11,605 nt of DNA from DATHYU01 sp033722675 (GCA_033722675.1 JAWVYO010000075.1:1-11605); one strand, 5' to 3'. Counted from the stretch's first letter, positions 1-6,819 are shown. Translations and numbers: made by a program. The notes: generated by a model from the sequence alone, not told the origin.

Positions 1-569
1 GTGCTGTCGGACAGGAGCAGCCGGACACCCTTGCGCCCCAGTTCGGCGAACCTCGGGAGGTCGGTGGGCACCCCGTCGATGGGCGTGGGATCCAGTTTGA
101 AGTCGCCGCTGTGGATGATGACGCCCTCGGGGGTGTCGAACGCGATGCCGGCCCCCTGGGGGATGGAGTGGGAGACGGGGATCATCTGGAACGTGAAGGC
201 GCCATGGGTGATCCACTCCCCCACCTCCACGGCGCGGAGGTCGGCGTCGATGCCGGCCTCGTCGATGCGGGACCGGGCCAACTCGACCGCGAGGGGCGTG
301 CCGTAGACGGGCACGTTCACCTCGGCGAGGAACCACGACAGCGCCCCGATGTGGTCCTCGTGGCCATGGGTCAGGACGACGCACTCGACGTCGTCGCGCC
401 GCTCGAACACGGACGTGAAGTCGGGGAGGACGAGATCGACGCCGAGCATGTCCTCCTCCGGGAACATGAGGCCGCAGTCGATGAGCGCGAGCTTGCCGTC
501 GATCTCGATCGAGGCGCAGTTGCGTCCGACCTCGCCGAGACCGCCGAGAAAGGCGATGGAAACAGGCAT
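1..569 (-). CDS. rnj: Ribonuclease J, N-terminal part (cut by window edge)
   Basis: RNase J is a metallo-beta-lactamase/beta-CASP ribonuclease with endo- and 5'-exonuclease activity in cytoplasmic RNA turnover. The first 189 residues are visible; the family is usually about 550 residues, so the beta-CASP and C-terminal domains lie outside the window. Seen: the N-terminal GGLGEVGRN segment (residues 9-17), the zinc motif THGHEDH (67-73), a further metal histidine in PVSHSIPQ (H134), and HSGDFK with D156. The ATG at 569 is chosen because the family start MPVSIAFLGGLGE fits exactly. A TAGGAT -10-like element ends 6 nt before it, suggesting a leaderless or nearly leaderless message. It lies 48 nt downstream of dapA on the same strand, the usual actinobacterial dapA-rnj pairing. 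Confidence 0.95.
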   Translation of the reverse strand, partial: MPVSIAFLGGLGEVGRNCASIEIDGKLALIDCGLMFPEEDMLGVDLVLPDFTSVFERRDDVECVVLTHGHEDHIGALSWFLAEVNVPVYGTPLAVELARSRIDEAGIDADLRAVEVGEWITHGAFTFQMIPVSHSIPQGAGIAFDTPEGVIIHSGDFKLDPTPIDGVPTDLPRFAELGRKGVRLLLSDS

Positions 570-575
570 CGGACC

Positions 576-581
576 ATCCTA
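576..581 (-). promoter_or_regulatory. -10-like element TAGGAT before rnj
   Basis: TAGGAT reads on the minus strand with 6 nt between it and the ATG at 569, the spacing expected if transcription starts at or next to the start codon. No convincing -35. AGGATGG could instead be read as a weak ribosome binding site. Inference from position and from the same pattern at other starts in the window. Confidence 0.4.
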
Positions 582-617
582 CGGCGGCGGCGAACCCCCC
601 GAGCCGTCGCCGGGCGC

Positions 618-1502
618 TCAGCCGGCCTGGGCGGTGCCCAGCGCCTCCTTGACCGCCTGCACCGTCTCGTCCGAGGCCGTGACGAGCGGCAGTCGCGGCT
701 CGCCGACCGGCTCCCACAGGGCGTTGAGGGCAGCCTTGAGCGGCATGGGGTTGGGCTCGAGGAAGAGCGCCTTGTTGAGGGGGAAGAGGGCGAGATGGAG
801 CCGCCGGGCCAGGGCCCAGTCACCTTCCAGCGCCGCCGTCACCATGCGCTGGATCTGCACGCCTGCGAGATGGGCGGCCACCGACACGACCCCCTCGCCA
901 CCGGCGGCGATCATCGGCAGCGTGAGGACGTCGTCACCCGAATAGATGCCGAACTCGTCGCCGACGGCGACGCGGGTCTCCGACGTGAACGCCACGGAAC
1001 CGACGGCGTCCTTCACGGCCACGATGTTCGGGTGCTCGGACAGCCGGGCGATGGTCTCCACCTCGATCCGGCGTCCCGTGCGGCTCGGGATGTTGTACAG
1101 CAGGACGGGCAGGTCGCTGGCGTCCGCGATGGCCACGAAGTGGCGGTAGAGCCCTTCCTGGGAGGGGCGGCTGTAGTAGGGGGTGACGGCCATGACGCCG
1201 TCGCATCCGATCTCGGCCGCCGCCTCGGTGAGGTGGACCGAGTGCGCGGTGTCGTAGGTGCCCGTGCCGGCGACCACCGTCCCCCGTTCGCCGGCGGCGT
1301 CCTTCACAGCACGGAAGAGGGCCAGCTTCTCGTCGTCGCTCAGCGTGGGTGACTCCCCGGTGGTCCCGGCGACGACGATCCCGTCGGAGCCGGTGGCGAG
1401 GAGGTGGTGGACGAGGTCCCAGACCGTGGCGTGATCGACGGCCCCGTCGTCGGCGAACGGCGTGATCATCGCCGTCAGTACGTGTCCGAAGGGTGCGGTC
1501 AT
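618..1502 (-). CDS. dapA: 4-hydroxy-tetrahydrodipicolinate synthase
   Basis: This enzyme condenses pyruvate with aspartate semialdehyde, the committed step to diaminopimelate and lysine, as a cytosolic TIM-barrel class I aldolase. Its 294 residues are the normal family length. Seen: GTTGES with T47/T48 (proton relay and pyruvate carboxylate site), YNIPSRTG with Y136 and R141, and VAVKDAVGS with the Schiff-base lysine K164. The ATG at 1502 is preferred because MTAPFGHVLTAMITPF matches the usual N-terminus and a GGAG lies 7 nt upstream; the frame stays open further upstream but that stretch is not protein-like. Transcribed toward rnj and divergent from the thioredoxin-TPR gene. The next enzyme, DapB, is encoded about 1.5 kb away on the same strand, but two opposite-strand genes lie between, so dapA probably has its own promoter. 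Confidence 0.96.
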   Translation of the reverse strand: MTAPFGHVLTAMITPFADDGAVDHATVWDLVHHLLATGSDGIVVAGTTGESPTLSDDEKLALFRAVKDAAGERGTVVAGTGTYDTAHSVHLTEAAAEIGCDGVMAVTPYYSRPSQEGLYRHFVAIADASDLPVLLYNIPSRTGRRIEVETIARLSEHPNIVAVKDAVGSVAFTSETRVAVGDEFGIYSGDDVLTLPMIAAGGEGVVSVAAHLAGVQIQRMVTAALEGDWALARRLHLALFPLNKALFLEPNPMPLKAALNALWEPVGEPRLPLVTASDETVQAVKEALGTAQAG

Positions 1503-1561
1503 GGCTCTGCTCCACTTCCCGGCCGGCGGGTCCCGAGCGCGGCGCGACGCTGTCACCACGG

Positions 1562-1567
1562 ACGGTA
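1562..1567 (-). promoter_or_regulatory. -10-like element TACCGT upstream of dapA
   Basis: TACCGT on the minus strand lies 59 nt upstream of the dapA ATG, within the 165-nt divergent region shared with the thioredoxin-TPR gene. It would give a leader of about 50 nt carrying the GGAG ribosome binding site. No clear -35 element; inferred from position and motif. Confidence 0.35.
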
Positions 1568-1635
1568 GCAGGACGACGACCCCGGGTCGTGGCTCGTCGA
1601 GCCCGTCGAGGCGGGGCCTGACGCGCCCGCACCGG

Positions 1636-1641
1636 TACGCT
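1636..1641 (+). promoter_or_regulatory. -10-like element TACGCT upstream of the thioredoxin-TPR gene
   Basis: TACGCT in the context CACCGGTACGCTGAGG lies 26 nt before the ATG at 1668. Nearly the same context, CACCGGTAGCGTGGAGG, stands before the gene at 5971. A purine-rich GAGAGGGA ribosome binding site follows at 1654-1661. No -35 consensus is visible. Confidence 0.4.
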
Positions 1642-1667
1642 GAGGGCCCCCGCGAGAGGGAACGACC

Positions 1668-2501
1668 ATGGACCACGTGAAGGACATCGACCAGCAGACC
1701 TTCGGCCAGGACGTCCTGCAGCGCAGCCACGAGGTGCCCGTCGTCGTGGACTTCTGGGCGGAATGGTGCGGCCCGTGCAAGACGCTGGGCCCCGCCCTCG
1801 AACGGGTGGCCGACGAGTACGGCGGCGCCTTCGAACTCGTGAAGGTCGACGTGGACGCCAACCAGGAGCTGGCCCGCCAGTTCGGCATCCAGTCCATCCC
1901 GACGGTCATCGCCTTCCGCGACGGGAACCCCGTCTCGCAGTTCATGGGCGCGGTCCCCGAGTCCCAGATCCGCCAGTTCGTCGACGCGATCCTCCCCACC
2001 GAACTCGACCGGGCCGTCGAGCGGGCCCGTGACGCCGCGCTCGACGGCGATCCCGAAGGCGCGGCGCGGATCTTCCGCGAGGTGCTGGCCGAGGCCCCGG
2101 ACCATCAGGAGGCGGGCACCGGGCTCGCGTCGCTGCTCATCGCCGACGGCGACCACGAGGAAGCCCTCATCGTCCTCGGCAAGCTCGCCCGTACGCCCGA
2201 GGTGGAGCGCCTCGAAGCCGCCGCCCGCGTGCAAAACGACGGCACCACCGACCTGACCCCCCTCCGCGAGCGGGTCGCCGCCGATCCCGACGACATGCAG
2301 GCCCGCCTCGAACTCGGACGCGCCCTCGCCGCCGGCGGCGAGTACGAACCGGCCCTCGACCTCCTCCTCGAGGTCGTCCGCGCCGGCGACGAGCTGCGGG
2401 AACCGGCCCGTCAGGCGATGGTCGACGTCTTCGGGATCCTCGGTGCCGAGCACCCCCTCACCGCGTCCTACCGCCGCGCCCTCGCCAACGCACTGTTCTG
2501 A
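1668..2501 (+). CDS. Thioredoxin-TPR co-chaperedoxin (CnoX/YbbN family)
   Basis: A 277-residue cytosolic protein with an N-terminal thioredoxin fold (about 1-112) and a C-terminal helical TPR region (about 115-277). The redox motif WCGPCK is at residues 33-38 (C34, C37) and the cis-proline is P78 in SIPTV. The C-terminus, with HPLTASYRRALANALF, closely follows the YbbN/CnoX family, whose members hold unfolded, oxidation-sensitive proteins and pass them to chaperonins. E. coli CnoX has lost the full CXXC; this protein keeps it, so disulfide reduction is expected as well (inference). The ATG at 1668 has a GAGAGGGA ribosome binding site. It is followed after 10 nt by the DUF1289-like gene. Both sit on the opposite strand inside the dapB/dapA neighbourhood. 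Confidence 0.92.
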   Translation: MDHVKDIDQQTFGQDVLQRSHEVPVVVDFWAEWCGPCKTLGPALERVADEYGGAFELVKVDVDANQELARQFGIQSIPTVIAFRDGNPVSQFMGAVPESQIRQFVDAILPTELDRAVERARDAALDGDPEGAARIFREVLAEAPDHQEAGTGLASLLIADGDHEEALIVLGKLARTPEVERLEAAARVQNDGTTDLTPLRERVAADPDDMQARLELGRALAAGGEYEPALDLLLEVVRAGDELREPARQAMVDVFGILGAEHPLTASYRRALANALF

Positions 2502-2511
2502 TCGACCCGAC

Positions 2512-2748
2512 GTGCGCAGCCCCTGCATCGACGTGTGCTTCCTCGACGCCGAGGATCGCTGCATCGGCTGCGAGCGCACCGCCGACGAGATCGCACACTG
2601 GACCACGATGGGCGACGAGGCGCGCACCCGGGTGATGGCCGACCTCCCGGACCGCCGCCGGGAACGGCGCATCGGGTTCGTCGACGCGCCCCGGTCGGGC
2701 GAGGCCAGACGACGCGGCGGGCGTCGTACTCGAATGCCTCGACGATGA
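2512..2748 (+). CDS. Small four-cysteine DUF1289-like protein
   Basis: A predicted 78-residue protein starting at GTG 2512, 10 nt after the thioredoxin-TPR stop. It contains SPCIDVC, then RCIGCERT, then DEIAHW (cysteines 5, 9, 17 and 20), the arrangement of DUF1289, a family of small proteins suspected to bind iron-sulfur or zinc; its function is unknown. The GTG is chosen because DUF1289 proteins begin just before the SPC motif. An in-frame ATG at 2443 would overlap the upstream gene by 59 nt and add non-conserved residues. There is no good ribosome binding site, so translation may depend on coupling to the upstream gene. The last ~20 residues are Arg/Gly-rich, unlike the family, and run convergently into the NIPSNAP remnant, so the natural C-terminus may be altered. 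Moderate confidence. Confidence 0.7.
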   Translation: MRSPCIDVCFLDAEDRCIGCERTADEIAHWTTMGDEARTRVMADLPDRRRERRIGFVDAPRSGEARRRGGRRTRMPRR

Positions 2749-2986
2749 GGTCGACCGGGTCCGGATCCATCGCACGTCGGACCGACGACGAGTCGTAGGC
2801 CTCGTCGGCGTCGGCGAAGGTGCCGCTCCCGTCCACGCCGGCACCCGGAACCGGTGCGCCGTCGGCACGCCCACCCACCGAGCACCTCGAATCCCGCCTC
2901 GCGGCGAAGGGGCACGACCTGGTGGACCAGCGGGCGACGAACTCGTCGAGGCGGCCCTCGACGATCCGGTCGGCCCGGTTCTGCAC
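2708..2986 (-). pseudogene. NIPSNAP-like domain gene broken by three apparent 1-nt deletions
   Basis: Starting from a GTG at 2986, 2 nt after the dapB stop, the minus strand encodes pieces of one small NIPSNAP-type domain spread over three reading frames. Frame A gives RIVEGRLDEFVARW. Frame B gives QVVPLRREAGFEVLGGWA. Frame C gives VPTAHRFRV. Frame A then resumes with DGSGTFADADEAY and AMDPDPVDLIVEAFEYDARR. Adding one base near 2927 (TGG run), one near 2869 (GGC/GTG) and one near 2842 (GTG/CC) joins all pieces in order into about 94 residues. NIPSNAP domains are about 100-residue ferredoxin-like folds of unclear function. No clear stop is found; the frame runs on into the antisense of the DUF1289-like gene. 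This is either a decaying gene or a local cluster of sequencing errors. The family match is from memory of the pattern. Confidence 0.6.
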
Positions 2987-2988
2987 GG

Positions 2989-3753
2989 TCAGATCCCGAG
3001 CAGACCCTCGAGTCCGACGGTCACGGGCTCGGGCAGATCCCCCACCTCGCGCACGGCGAGCAGGACCCCGGGCATGAACGAGACCCGGTCGGAGGTGTCG
3101 TGGCGGATCACGAGGGTCTCGCCGGCCGAGCCGAACAGCACCTCCTGGTGGGCGAGCAGGCCCGGGAGACGCACCGAGTGGACCGGGACCGATGCGGCGT
3201 CGGCGCCCCGGGCCCCGGGAAGGAGCTCCTCGGACCGGACCTCCCGCTCCTGGCGTCCCTGCGCCGCGTTCATGCGGGCCGCCGTCGACAGCGCGGTGCC
3301 CGACGGGGCGTCGGCCTTGTGGTCGTGGTGCAGCTCGATGATCTCGGAGGCCGCGAAGTGGGGGGCCGCCATCTCGGCGAAGCGCATCATGAGGACCGCG
3401 CCGATCGAGAAGTTGGGGACGATGAGACACCTGGGCGGTCCCTCGGACCAGCGGGTCCGGAGCGCGGCGATGCGGGCGTCGTCGAAGCCGCTCGTTCCGA
3501 CCACCGCATGGGTGCCCAGGTCGTGCCAACGCGCCAGGTTGTCCATCACGACGTCGGGGGTGGTGAACTCGACCACCACGTCGGCGGCCCCCACCACGGC
3601 GGGATCGTCGGAGACGGTGACACCGGCCACGTCGACGCCGGGGGCGTGCGGGTCGTAGCCGGCGACGAAGTCGAAATCGGCCTGATCCGCGACCGTTTCG
3701 GCGACGAGGCCGCCCATGCGGCCACCGGCACCGGAGACGGCGACGCGGATCAC
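2989..3753 (-). CDS. dapB: 4-hydroxy-tetrahydrodipicolinate reductase
   Basis: This enzyme reduces the DapA product with NAD(P)H, the second step of the diaminopimelate/lysine branch, in the cytosol. At 254 residues it is of normal length. Seen: the dinucleotide-binding loop GAGGRMG (residues 8-14), VEFTTPD (61-67), VVGTSGF (84-90), and the family signature ELHHDHKADAPSGTA (140-154) with the likely proton donor H142 and catalytic K146. The start is GTG at 3753, overlapping the stop of the upstream M16 peptidase as GTGA, so translational coupling is likely. MIRVAVSGAGGRMG fits the expected N-terminus. A NIPSNAP-like reading frame begins 2 nt after its stop. There is no room for a separate promoter, so it should be transcribed with the peptidase. 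Confidence 0.96.
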   Translation of the reverse strand: MIRVAVSGAGGRMGGLVAETVADQADFDFVAGYDPHAPGVDVAGVTVSDDPAVVGAADVVVEFTTPDVVMDNLARWHDLGTHAVVGTSGFDDARIAALRTRWSEGPPRCLIVPNFSIGAVLMMRFAEMAAPHFAASEIIELHHDHKADAPSGTALSTAARMNAAQGRQEREVRSEELLPGARGADAASVPVHSVRLPGLLAHQEVLFGSAGETLVIRHDTSDRVSFMPGVLLAVREVGDLPEPVTVGLEGLLGI

Positions 3754-5000
3754 TCGACGAACCGTTCGAGGTCGATGGAGTCGAAGGGACCCACGGCCCC
3801 GATGACGGTGGGGCCGGAGAACACCTCGGTGGCGACGTCCCGCACGTCACCGAGGCTAACCGATTCGATGCGGGCGACGGTCTCGTCGAGGGACAGGTGC
3901 TCCACGCCGGTGAGCTCGTGGCGGCCGAGGCGGACCATCCGGCTGTTCGTGTCCTCCATCGACAGGGCGAGCGAGCCCTTCAGGTTGCCCTTGGCTCGCT
4001 CCAGCTCCTCCTCGTCCAGCCCGTCGGCGACGACGGAGGCGATCTCGGTGCGGACCAGGTCGAGCACCTGCGACGTCTGGTGGGGCGTCGTCCCCACGTA
4101 CACGCCGTACGCGCCGGAGTCCGCGTAGGGGATCCGGAAGCTGTACACCGCGTAGGCGAGGCCCCGCTCCTCGCGGATCGAGCGAAACAGGCGCGACGAC
4201 ATGCCGCTCCCGAGCACGTGGTTGAGGAGGCCGAAGGCGAACCGACGGTCGTCGGAGCGCGTGAGGGCCTCGCCACCGATGACGAGGTGGGCCTGCTCGG
4301 TGTCGCGGCGGACCACCCCCACCGACGGCTTCACCTCGGGGGTGGTGAGCTCGTGGCCGTCCGTCTCGCCCTCCCAGTCGCCGAAGTGGTCGGACACCAT
4401 CTCGACGGCGTCGTCGTGGTCGATGTGGCCGGCGACGGCGATCACCGTGGTGGTCGGGTGGTACCGACGACGCCAGTAACCGTCGATCACGTCACGGGTC
4501 ATCGCCGAGATCGACTCCCTCGTCCCCAGGACGGGCTTCGCGAGCCGGTGGTCTCCCCACAGGGCCCGGGCGAAGCGGTCGTGGGCGACGTCGGAGGGGT
4601 CGTCCTCGTTCATGTTGATCTCCTCGAGCACGACATGGCTCTCCGAGGCGATCTCGGCGGTTCGGAACGCCGGGCGCTGCAGCATCTCCCCCAGGAGTTC
4701 GAGGCCCATCGGGAGGTTCTCGTCCCGCATCTGGGCCCAGTAACAGGTGTACTCCTTCGACGTGAAGGCGTTGCTCCGGGCACCGACGGCGTCGAAGGCC
4801 TCGGCGATGTCCTTCGCCGAGAGGCGCTCCGAGCCCTTGAAGAGCAGGTGCTCGAGGAAGTGGGAGCATCCCGCCTCGGTGTCGGTCTCGTCGCGGCTGC
4901 CGGTGTCGACCCAGCAGCCCACCGACACGGATCGGACGGAGGGCATGAGCTCGGTGATGACCCGCAGCCCGTTGGGCAGCGTGGTGAGGGCGTGATCCAT
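3750..5000 (-). CDS. M16 family zinc metallopeptidase (processing-peptidase/PepR-like)
   Basis: 416 residues, the usual length for single-chain bacterial M16B peptidases. Seen: the inverted zinc motif HFLEH at residues 47-51 (H47, E50, H51) with the third ligand probably E127 in VVLEEIN, 76 residues after H51 as in mitochondrial processing peptidase beta. An RGLAYAVYS segment near residue 284 matches the conserved C-terminal-half motif. It probably degrades or trims peptides in the cytosol; substrate unknown. In actinobacteria this gene usually lies between pnp and dapB; here dapB follows with a 4-nt overlap, but the gene upstream is a hydrolase and no pnp is in view. The ATG at 5000 has no ribosome binding site and a TACCAT element stands 9 nt before it, suggesting a leaderless message. 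Confidence 0.94.
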   Translation of the reverse strand: MDHALTTLPNGLRVITELMPSVRSVSVGCWVDTGSRDETDTEAGCSHFLEHLLFKGSERLSAKDIAEAFDAVGARSNAFTSKEYTCYWAQMRDENLPMGLELLGEMLQRPAFRTAEIASESHVVLEEINMNEDDPSDVAHDRFARALWGDHRLAKPVLGTRESISAMTRDVIDGYWRRRYHPTTTVIAVAGHIDHDDAVEMVSDHFGDWEGETDGHELTTPEVKPSVGVVRRDTEQAHLVIGGEALTRSDDRRFAFGLLNHVLGSGMSSRLFRSIREERGLAYAVYSFRIPYADSGAYGVYVGTTPHQTSQVLDLVRTEIASVVADGLDEEELERAKGNLKGSLALSMEDTNSRMVRLGRHELTGVEHLSLDETVARIESVSLGDVRDVATEVFSGPTVIGAVGPFDSIDLERFVE

Positions 5001-5009
5001 AGGCGGGCG

Positions 5010-5015
5010 ATGGTA
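5010..5015 (-). promoter_or_regulatory. -10-like element TACCAT before the M16 peptidase
   Basis: TACCAT on the minus strand is separated by 9 nt (CGCCCGCCT) from the ATG at 5000. No ribosome binding site fits in that spacer, so transcription may start at or within about 2 nt of the start codon. The 43-nt gap after the upstream hydrolase gene contains nothing else obvious. Confidence 0.45.
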
Positions 5016-5043
5016 GGCGCCGGGGCGGCGCAGACCAGGAGGC

Positions 5044-5907
5044 TCAGCCGTCGGGGAGCAGCCAGTCGGTGATCACGCGGGCGACCTCGGCCGGGGCGTC
5101 GTACGGCAGCCAGTGGGTGGCGCCGGGGACCACGGACTCCTCGTAGGGGGCGTCGACGAACGCCCCCGACCCCGTGGCCGCCTCGGGCGCGAAGCCGAAG
5201 TCGTACTCGCCGTGGAGATACCGGATCGGCACCGTGACGGGCGGCAGGTCGAGGGGCACGTCCGGATTGAGCAGGTCGGGGCGGTAGGCCGCGCGGTACC
5301 ACTCGGCCATGGCCGTGAAGCGGCCCGGCTCCGACCAGGTGGCGACGTGCTCGGCGACGATCTCGGGGGCGATCTTCGACCCGGCGAACACCCAGCGGGC
5401 GAAGGGTTCGAACCCCTGGGCCGCCAGGAGCCGCTCGCCCGCCTCTCCGGCATGGAGGAGCCACACGTAGAAGGCGCGTCGCAGCTGGTCGGGGCCCTCG
5501 GCGGCCACCTGGCGCAGCCGCAGGGGATGCGGTGCGGCGACGACGACGCCCCGCTCGACGAGATCGGGGACGAAGGACCCCGCGTTCCACACGACGGCGC
5601 CACCGAAGTCGTGACCCACGACCGACGCCCGGCCCACGCCGACGTGGTCCATCACGGCGGCCAGGTCGCCGACCGCCCGCTCCATGCCGTAGGCGTCGGT
5701 GCCCTTCGGCATCCCGGACCACCCGAAGCCCCGCTGGTCGTAGGCAACGACGTGGAACCGCTGCACGAGATGGCCGATGACACCGCCCCAGCACCGCCAC
5801 GAGTCGGGCCAGCCATGGATGAGCACGACCGTCGGGTTCGCCGGGTCGCCGGCGGTGGCGACGTGGAGACGGACGCCGGAGCTCTCGACGGTGGCGTGGT
5901 CGATCAT
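5044..5907 (-). CDS. Alpha/beta hydrolase of epoxide-hydrolase type
   Basis: 287 residues, a complete alpha/beta-hydrolase fold with cap. Seen: the oxyanion motif HGWPDSW (31-37), which fits the HGxPxxW of epoxide hydrolases; the nucleophile elbow GHDFGG (98-103) with aspartate D100, not serine; the catalytic histidine H265 in ATHWLPYD; the likely acid D236 in GEYDFGF; and AEWYRAAY with Y204, matching the ring-opening lid tyrosine position. An aspartate nucleophile plus a lid tyrosine favours epoxide hydrolase over haloalkane dehalogenase or esterase, but the substrate cannot be told. No signal peptide. The frame stays open far upstream, but MIDHATVESSGVRLHV begins the fold properly and follows a TAGCTT element by 8 nt with no ribosome binding site (leaderless-like). 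Divergent from the lipoprotein gene at 5971. Confidence 0.9.
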   Translation of the reverse strand: MIDHATVESSGVRLHVATAGDPANPTVVLIHGWPDSWRCWGGVIGHLVQRFHVVAYDQRGFGWSGMPKGTDAYGMERAVGDLAAVMDHVGVGRASVVGHDFGGAVVWNAGSFVPDLVERGVVVAAPHPLRLRQVAAEGPDQLRRAFYVWLLHAGEAGERLLAAQGFEPFARWVFAGSKIAPEIVAEHVATWSEPGRFTAMAEWYRAAYRPDLLNPDVPLDLPPVTVPIRYLHGEYDFGFAPEAATGSGAFVDAPYEESVVPGATHWLPYDAPAEVARVITDWLLPDG

Positions 5908-5915
5908 GCCCCGGG

Positions 5916-5921
5916 AAGCTA
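5916..5921 (-). promoter_or_regulatory. -10-like element TAGCTT before the epoxide-hydrolase-like gene
   Basis: TAGCTT on the minus strand lies 8 nt before the ATG at 5907. Its GGTAGC part is mirrored by GGTAGC at 5939-5944 on the plus strand, which belongs to the divergent promoter. Motif and position only. Confidence 0.4.
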
Positions 5922-5944
5922 CCAGCGGGTCGCCCACCGGTAGC
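5918..5944. repeat. Inverted repeat GCTACC-15-GGTAGC in the divergent promoter region
   Basis: The arms at 5918-5923 and 5939-5944 are perfect 6-bp inverted copies separated by 15 nt. Each arm overlaps the -10-like element of one divergent gene and falls roughly where the other gene's -35 would be. This could be simple symmetry of two similar promoters or a shared operator. Confidence 0.45.
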
Positions 5945-5946
5945 GT
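5941..5946 (+). promoter_or_regulatory. -10-like element TAGCGT before the lipoprotein hydrolase
   Basis: TAGCGT in the context CACCGGTAGCGTGGAGG lies 24 nt before the ATG at 5971 and closely resembles the element before the thioredoxin-TPR gene at 1636. A strong GGGAGGA ribosome binding site follows at 5961-5967. Confidence 0.4.
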
Positions 5947-5970
5947 GGAGGCACTCGACCGGGAGGAACG

Positions 5971-6795
5971 ATGCGCCGCCTCGTGACCGCTCTGCTGCTC
6001 CTGGGACTCGTGACCGCCGCCTGCGGCGACGACGATGCGGCCACGCCGACGACCCACGCCGACGACCCCACCACGACGACCGCCGTGGCCCCGACCTCCA
6101 CCGCCGCACCGACGACCACCACGACCGCCGCCACCACGACGACGGCGGACGATCCGGGGACCACGGCGGCGACGGAGACCACCGTCGCTCCGACCGACCC
6201 CGAAGCCGTCCGGTTCGAGACGTCCGACGGCCTGTCGCTGGAAGGACGCGTCTACCCGGGGTCGAACGCCTGGGTGATCCTCGGGCACATGTTCCCCGCC
6301 GACATGGCCGACTGGTTCCCCCTCGCAGAGGAGCTCCAGCGCCACGACCTGACCGTCCTCGCGTACAACAACCGCGGCTACGGCGCGTCCGATCCCGGTG
6401 AACTGGACATCGCTCTCGACGCTCGCGCCGCGCTCGCCTTCGCGCGGGACCAGGGGGCCGAGATCGTCGTCTACGCCGGCGCTTCGATGAACGGCGCCGC
6501 CGCGCTCGATCTGGCGGCGGCCGAGGACCTCGCCGCCATCGTGACGTTGTCGGGGGTGCCCGCCTTCGCCGGCACCGACGGGCTCGGCGCAGCCGACGAC
6601 GTCGACGAGCCCGGTCTGTTCGTCGCGGCCGAGGACGACCCCACGGCGGTGACCGCCGCCCGCGCCTTCGCCGAGACCACCCCGGGCGAGGACACCATCG
6701 TGATCTACGAGTCCGGCGGCCACGGAACGACCCTGCTCCGAACCCGGCCGGAGGTGTTCGAGGAGATCGTGGGGTTCGTCCGCAGCCACGTCTGA
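5971..6795 (+). CDS. Lipoprotein alpha/beta hydrolase with Thr-rich linker
   Basis: 274 residues. The N-terminus is a lipoprotein signal (MRRLVTALLLLGLVTAAC) with lipid-acceptor cysteine C18, so the protein should be anchored outside the cytoplasmic membrane. Residues about 19-76 are a low-complexity Thr/Ala/Pro/Asp spacer, common in actinobacterial lipoproteins. From about 78 an alpha/beta-hydrolase domain follows: oxyanion-side GHMFPAD (105-111), YNNRGYGAS (132-140), nucleophile elbow GASMNG (170-175) with S172, a likely acid in AAEDDP (D222 or D223), and H251 in SGGHGTT. The intact Ser-Asp-His set suggests an active dienelactone-hydrolase/esterase-like enzyme, substrate unknown. The start is fixed by GGGAGGA 3 nt before the ATG and by the signal peptide. 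Divergent from the epoxide-hydrolase-like gene; followed after 51 nt by the redox gene. Confidence 0.88.
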   Translation: MRRLVTALLLLGLVTAACGDDDAATPTTHADDPTTTTAVAPTSTAAPTTTTTAATTTTADDPGTTAATETTVAPTDPEAVRFETSDGLSLEGRVYPGSNAWVILGHMFPADMADWFPLAEELQRHDLTVLAYNNRGYGASDPGELDIALDARAALAFARDQGAEIVVYAGASMNGAAALDLAAAEDLAAIVTLSGVPAFAGTDGLGAADDVDEPGLFVAAEDDPTAVTAARAFAETTPGEDTIVIYESGGHGTTLLRTRPEVFEEIVGFVRSHV

Positions 6796-6813
6796 TAGAT
6801 CCACGCCCATCCC

Positions 6814-6819
6814 TACGCT
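6814..6819 (+). promoter_or_regulatory. -10-like element TACGCT before the peroxiredoxin-like gene
   Basis: TACGCT lies 27 nt before the ATG at 6847 in the 51-nt gap after the lipoprotein gene, followed by a strong GCGGAGGA ribosome binding site. The hexamer is identical to the one before the thioredoxin-TPR gene at 1636. Confidence 0.4.

Noticed and set aside
111..1352. Plus-strand open frame opposite rnj and dapA
   Set aside because: The translation is Asp/Gly/Arg/His-rich without a recognisable domain, and both genes on the minus strand show full catalytic motifs.
2443..2511. ATG start at 2443 for the DUF1289-like gene
   Set aside because: It would overlap the thioredoxin-TPR gene by 59 nt and add Pro/Ser-rich residues not found in the family; GTG 2512 starts just before the SPC motif.
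1503..2915. Upstream extension of the dapA frame across the thioredoxin-TPR gene, apparently giving a 765-residue protein
   Set aside because: The added sequence is the antisense of the thioredoxin-TPR and DUF1289-like genes in GC-rich DNA without stops. DapA has its normal length from 1502. Only a short part of this frame (around 2870-2930) is meaningful, as a piece of the NIPSNAP remnant.
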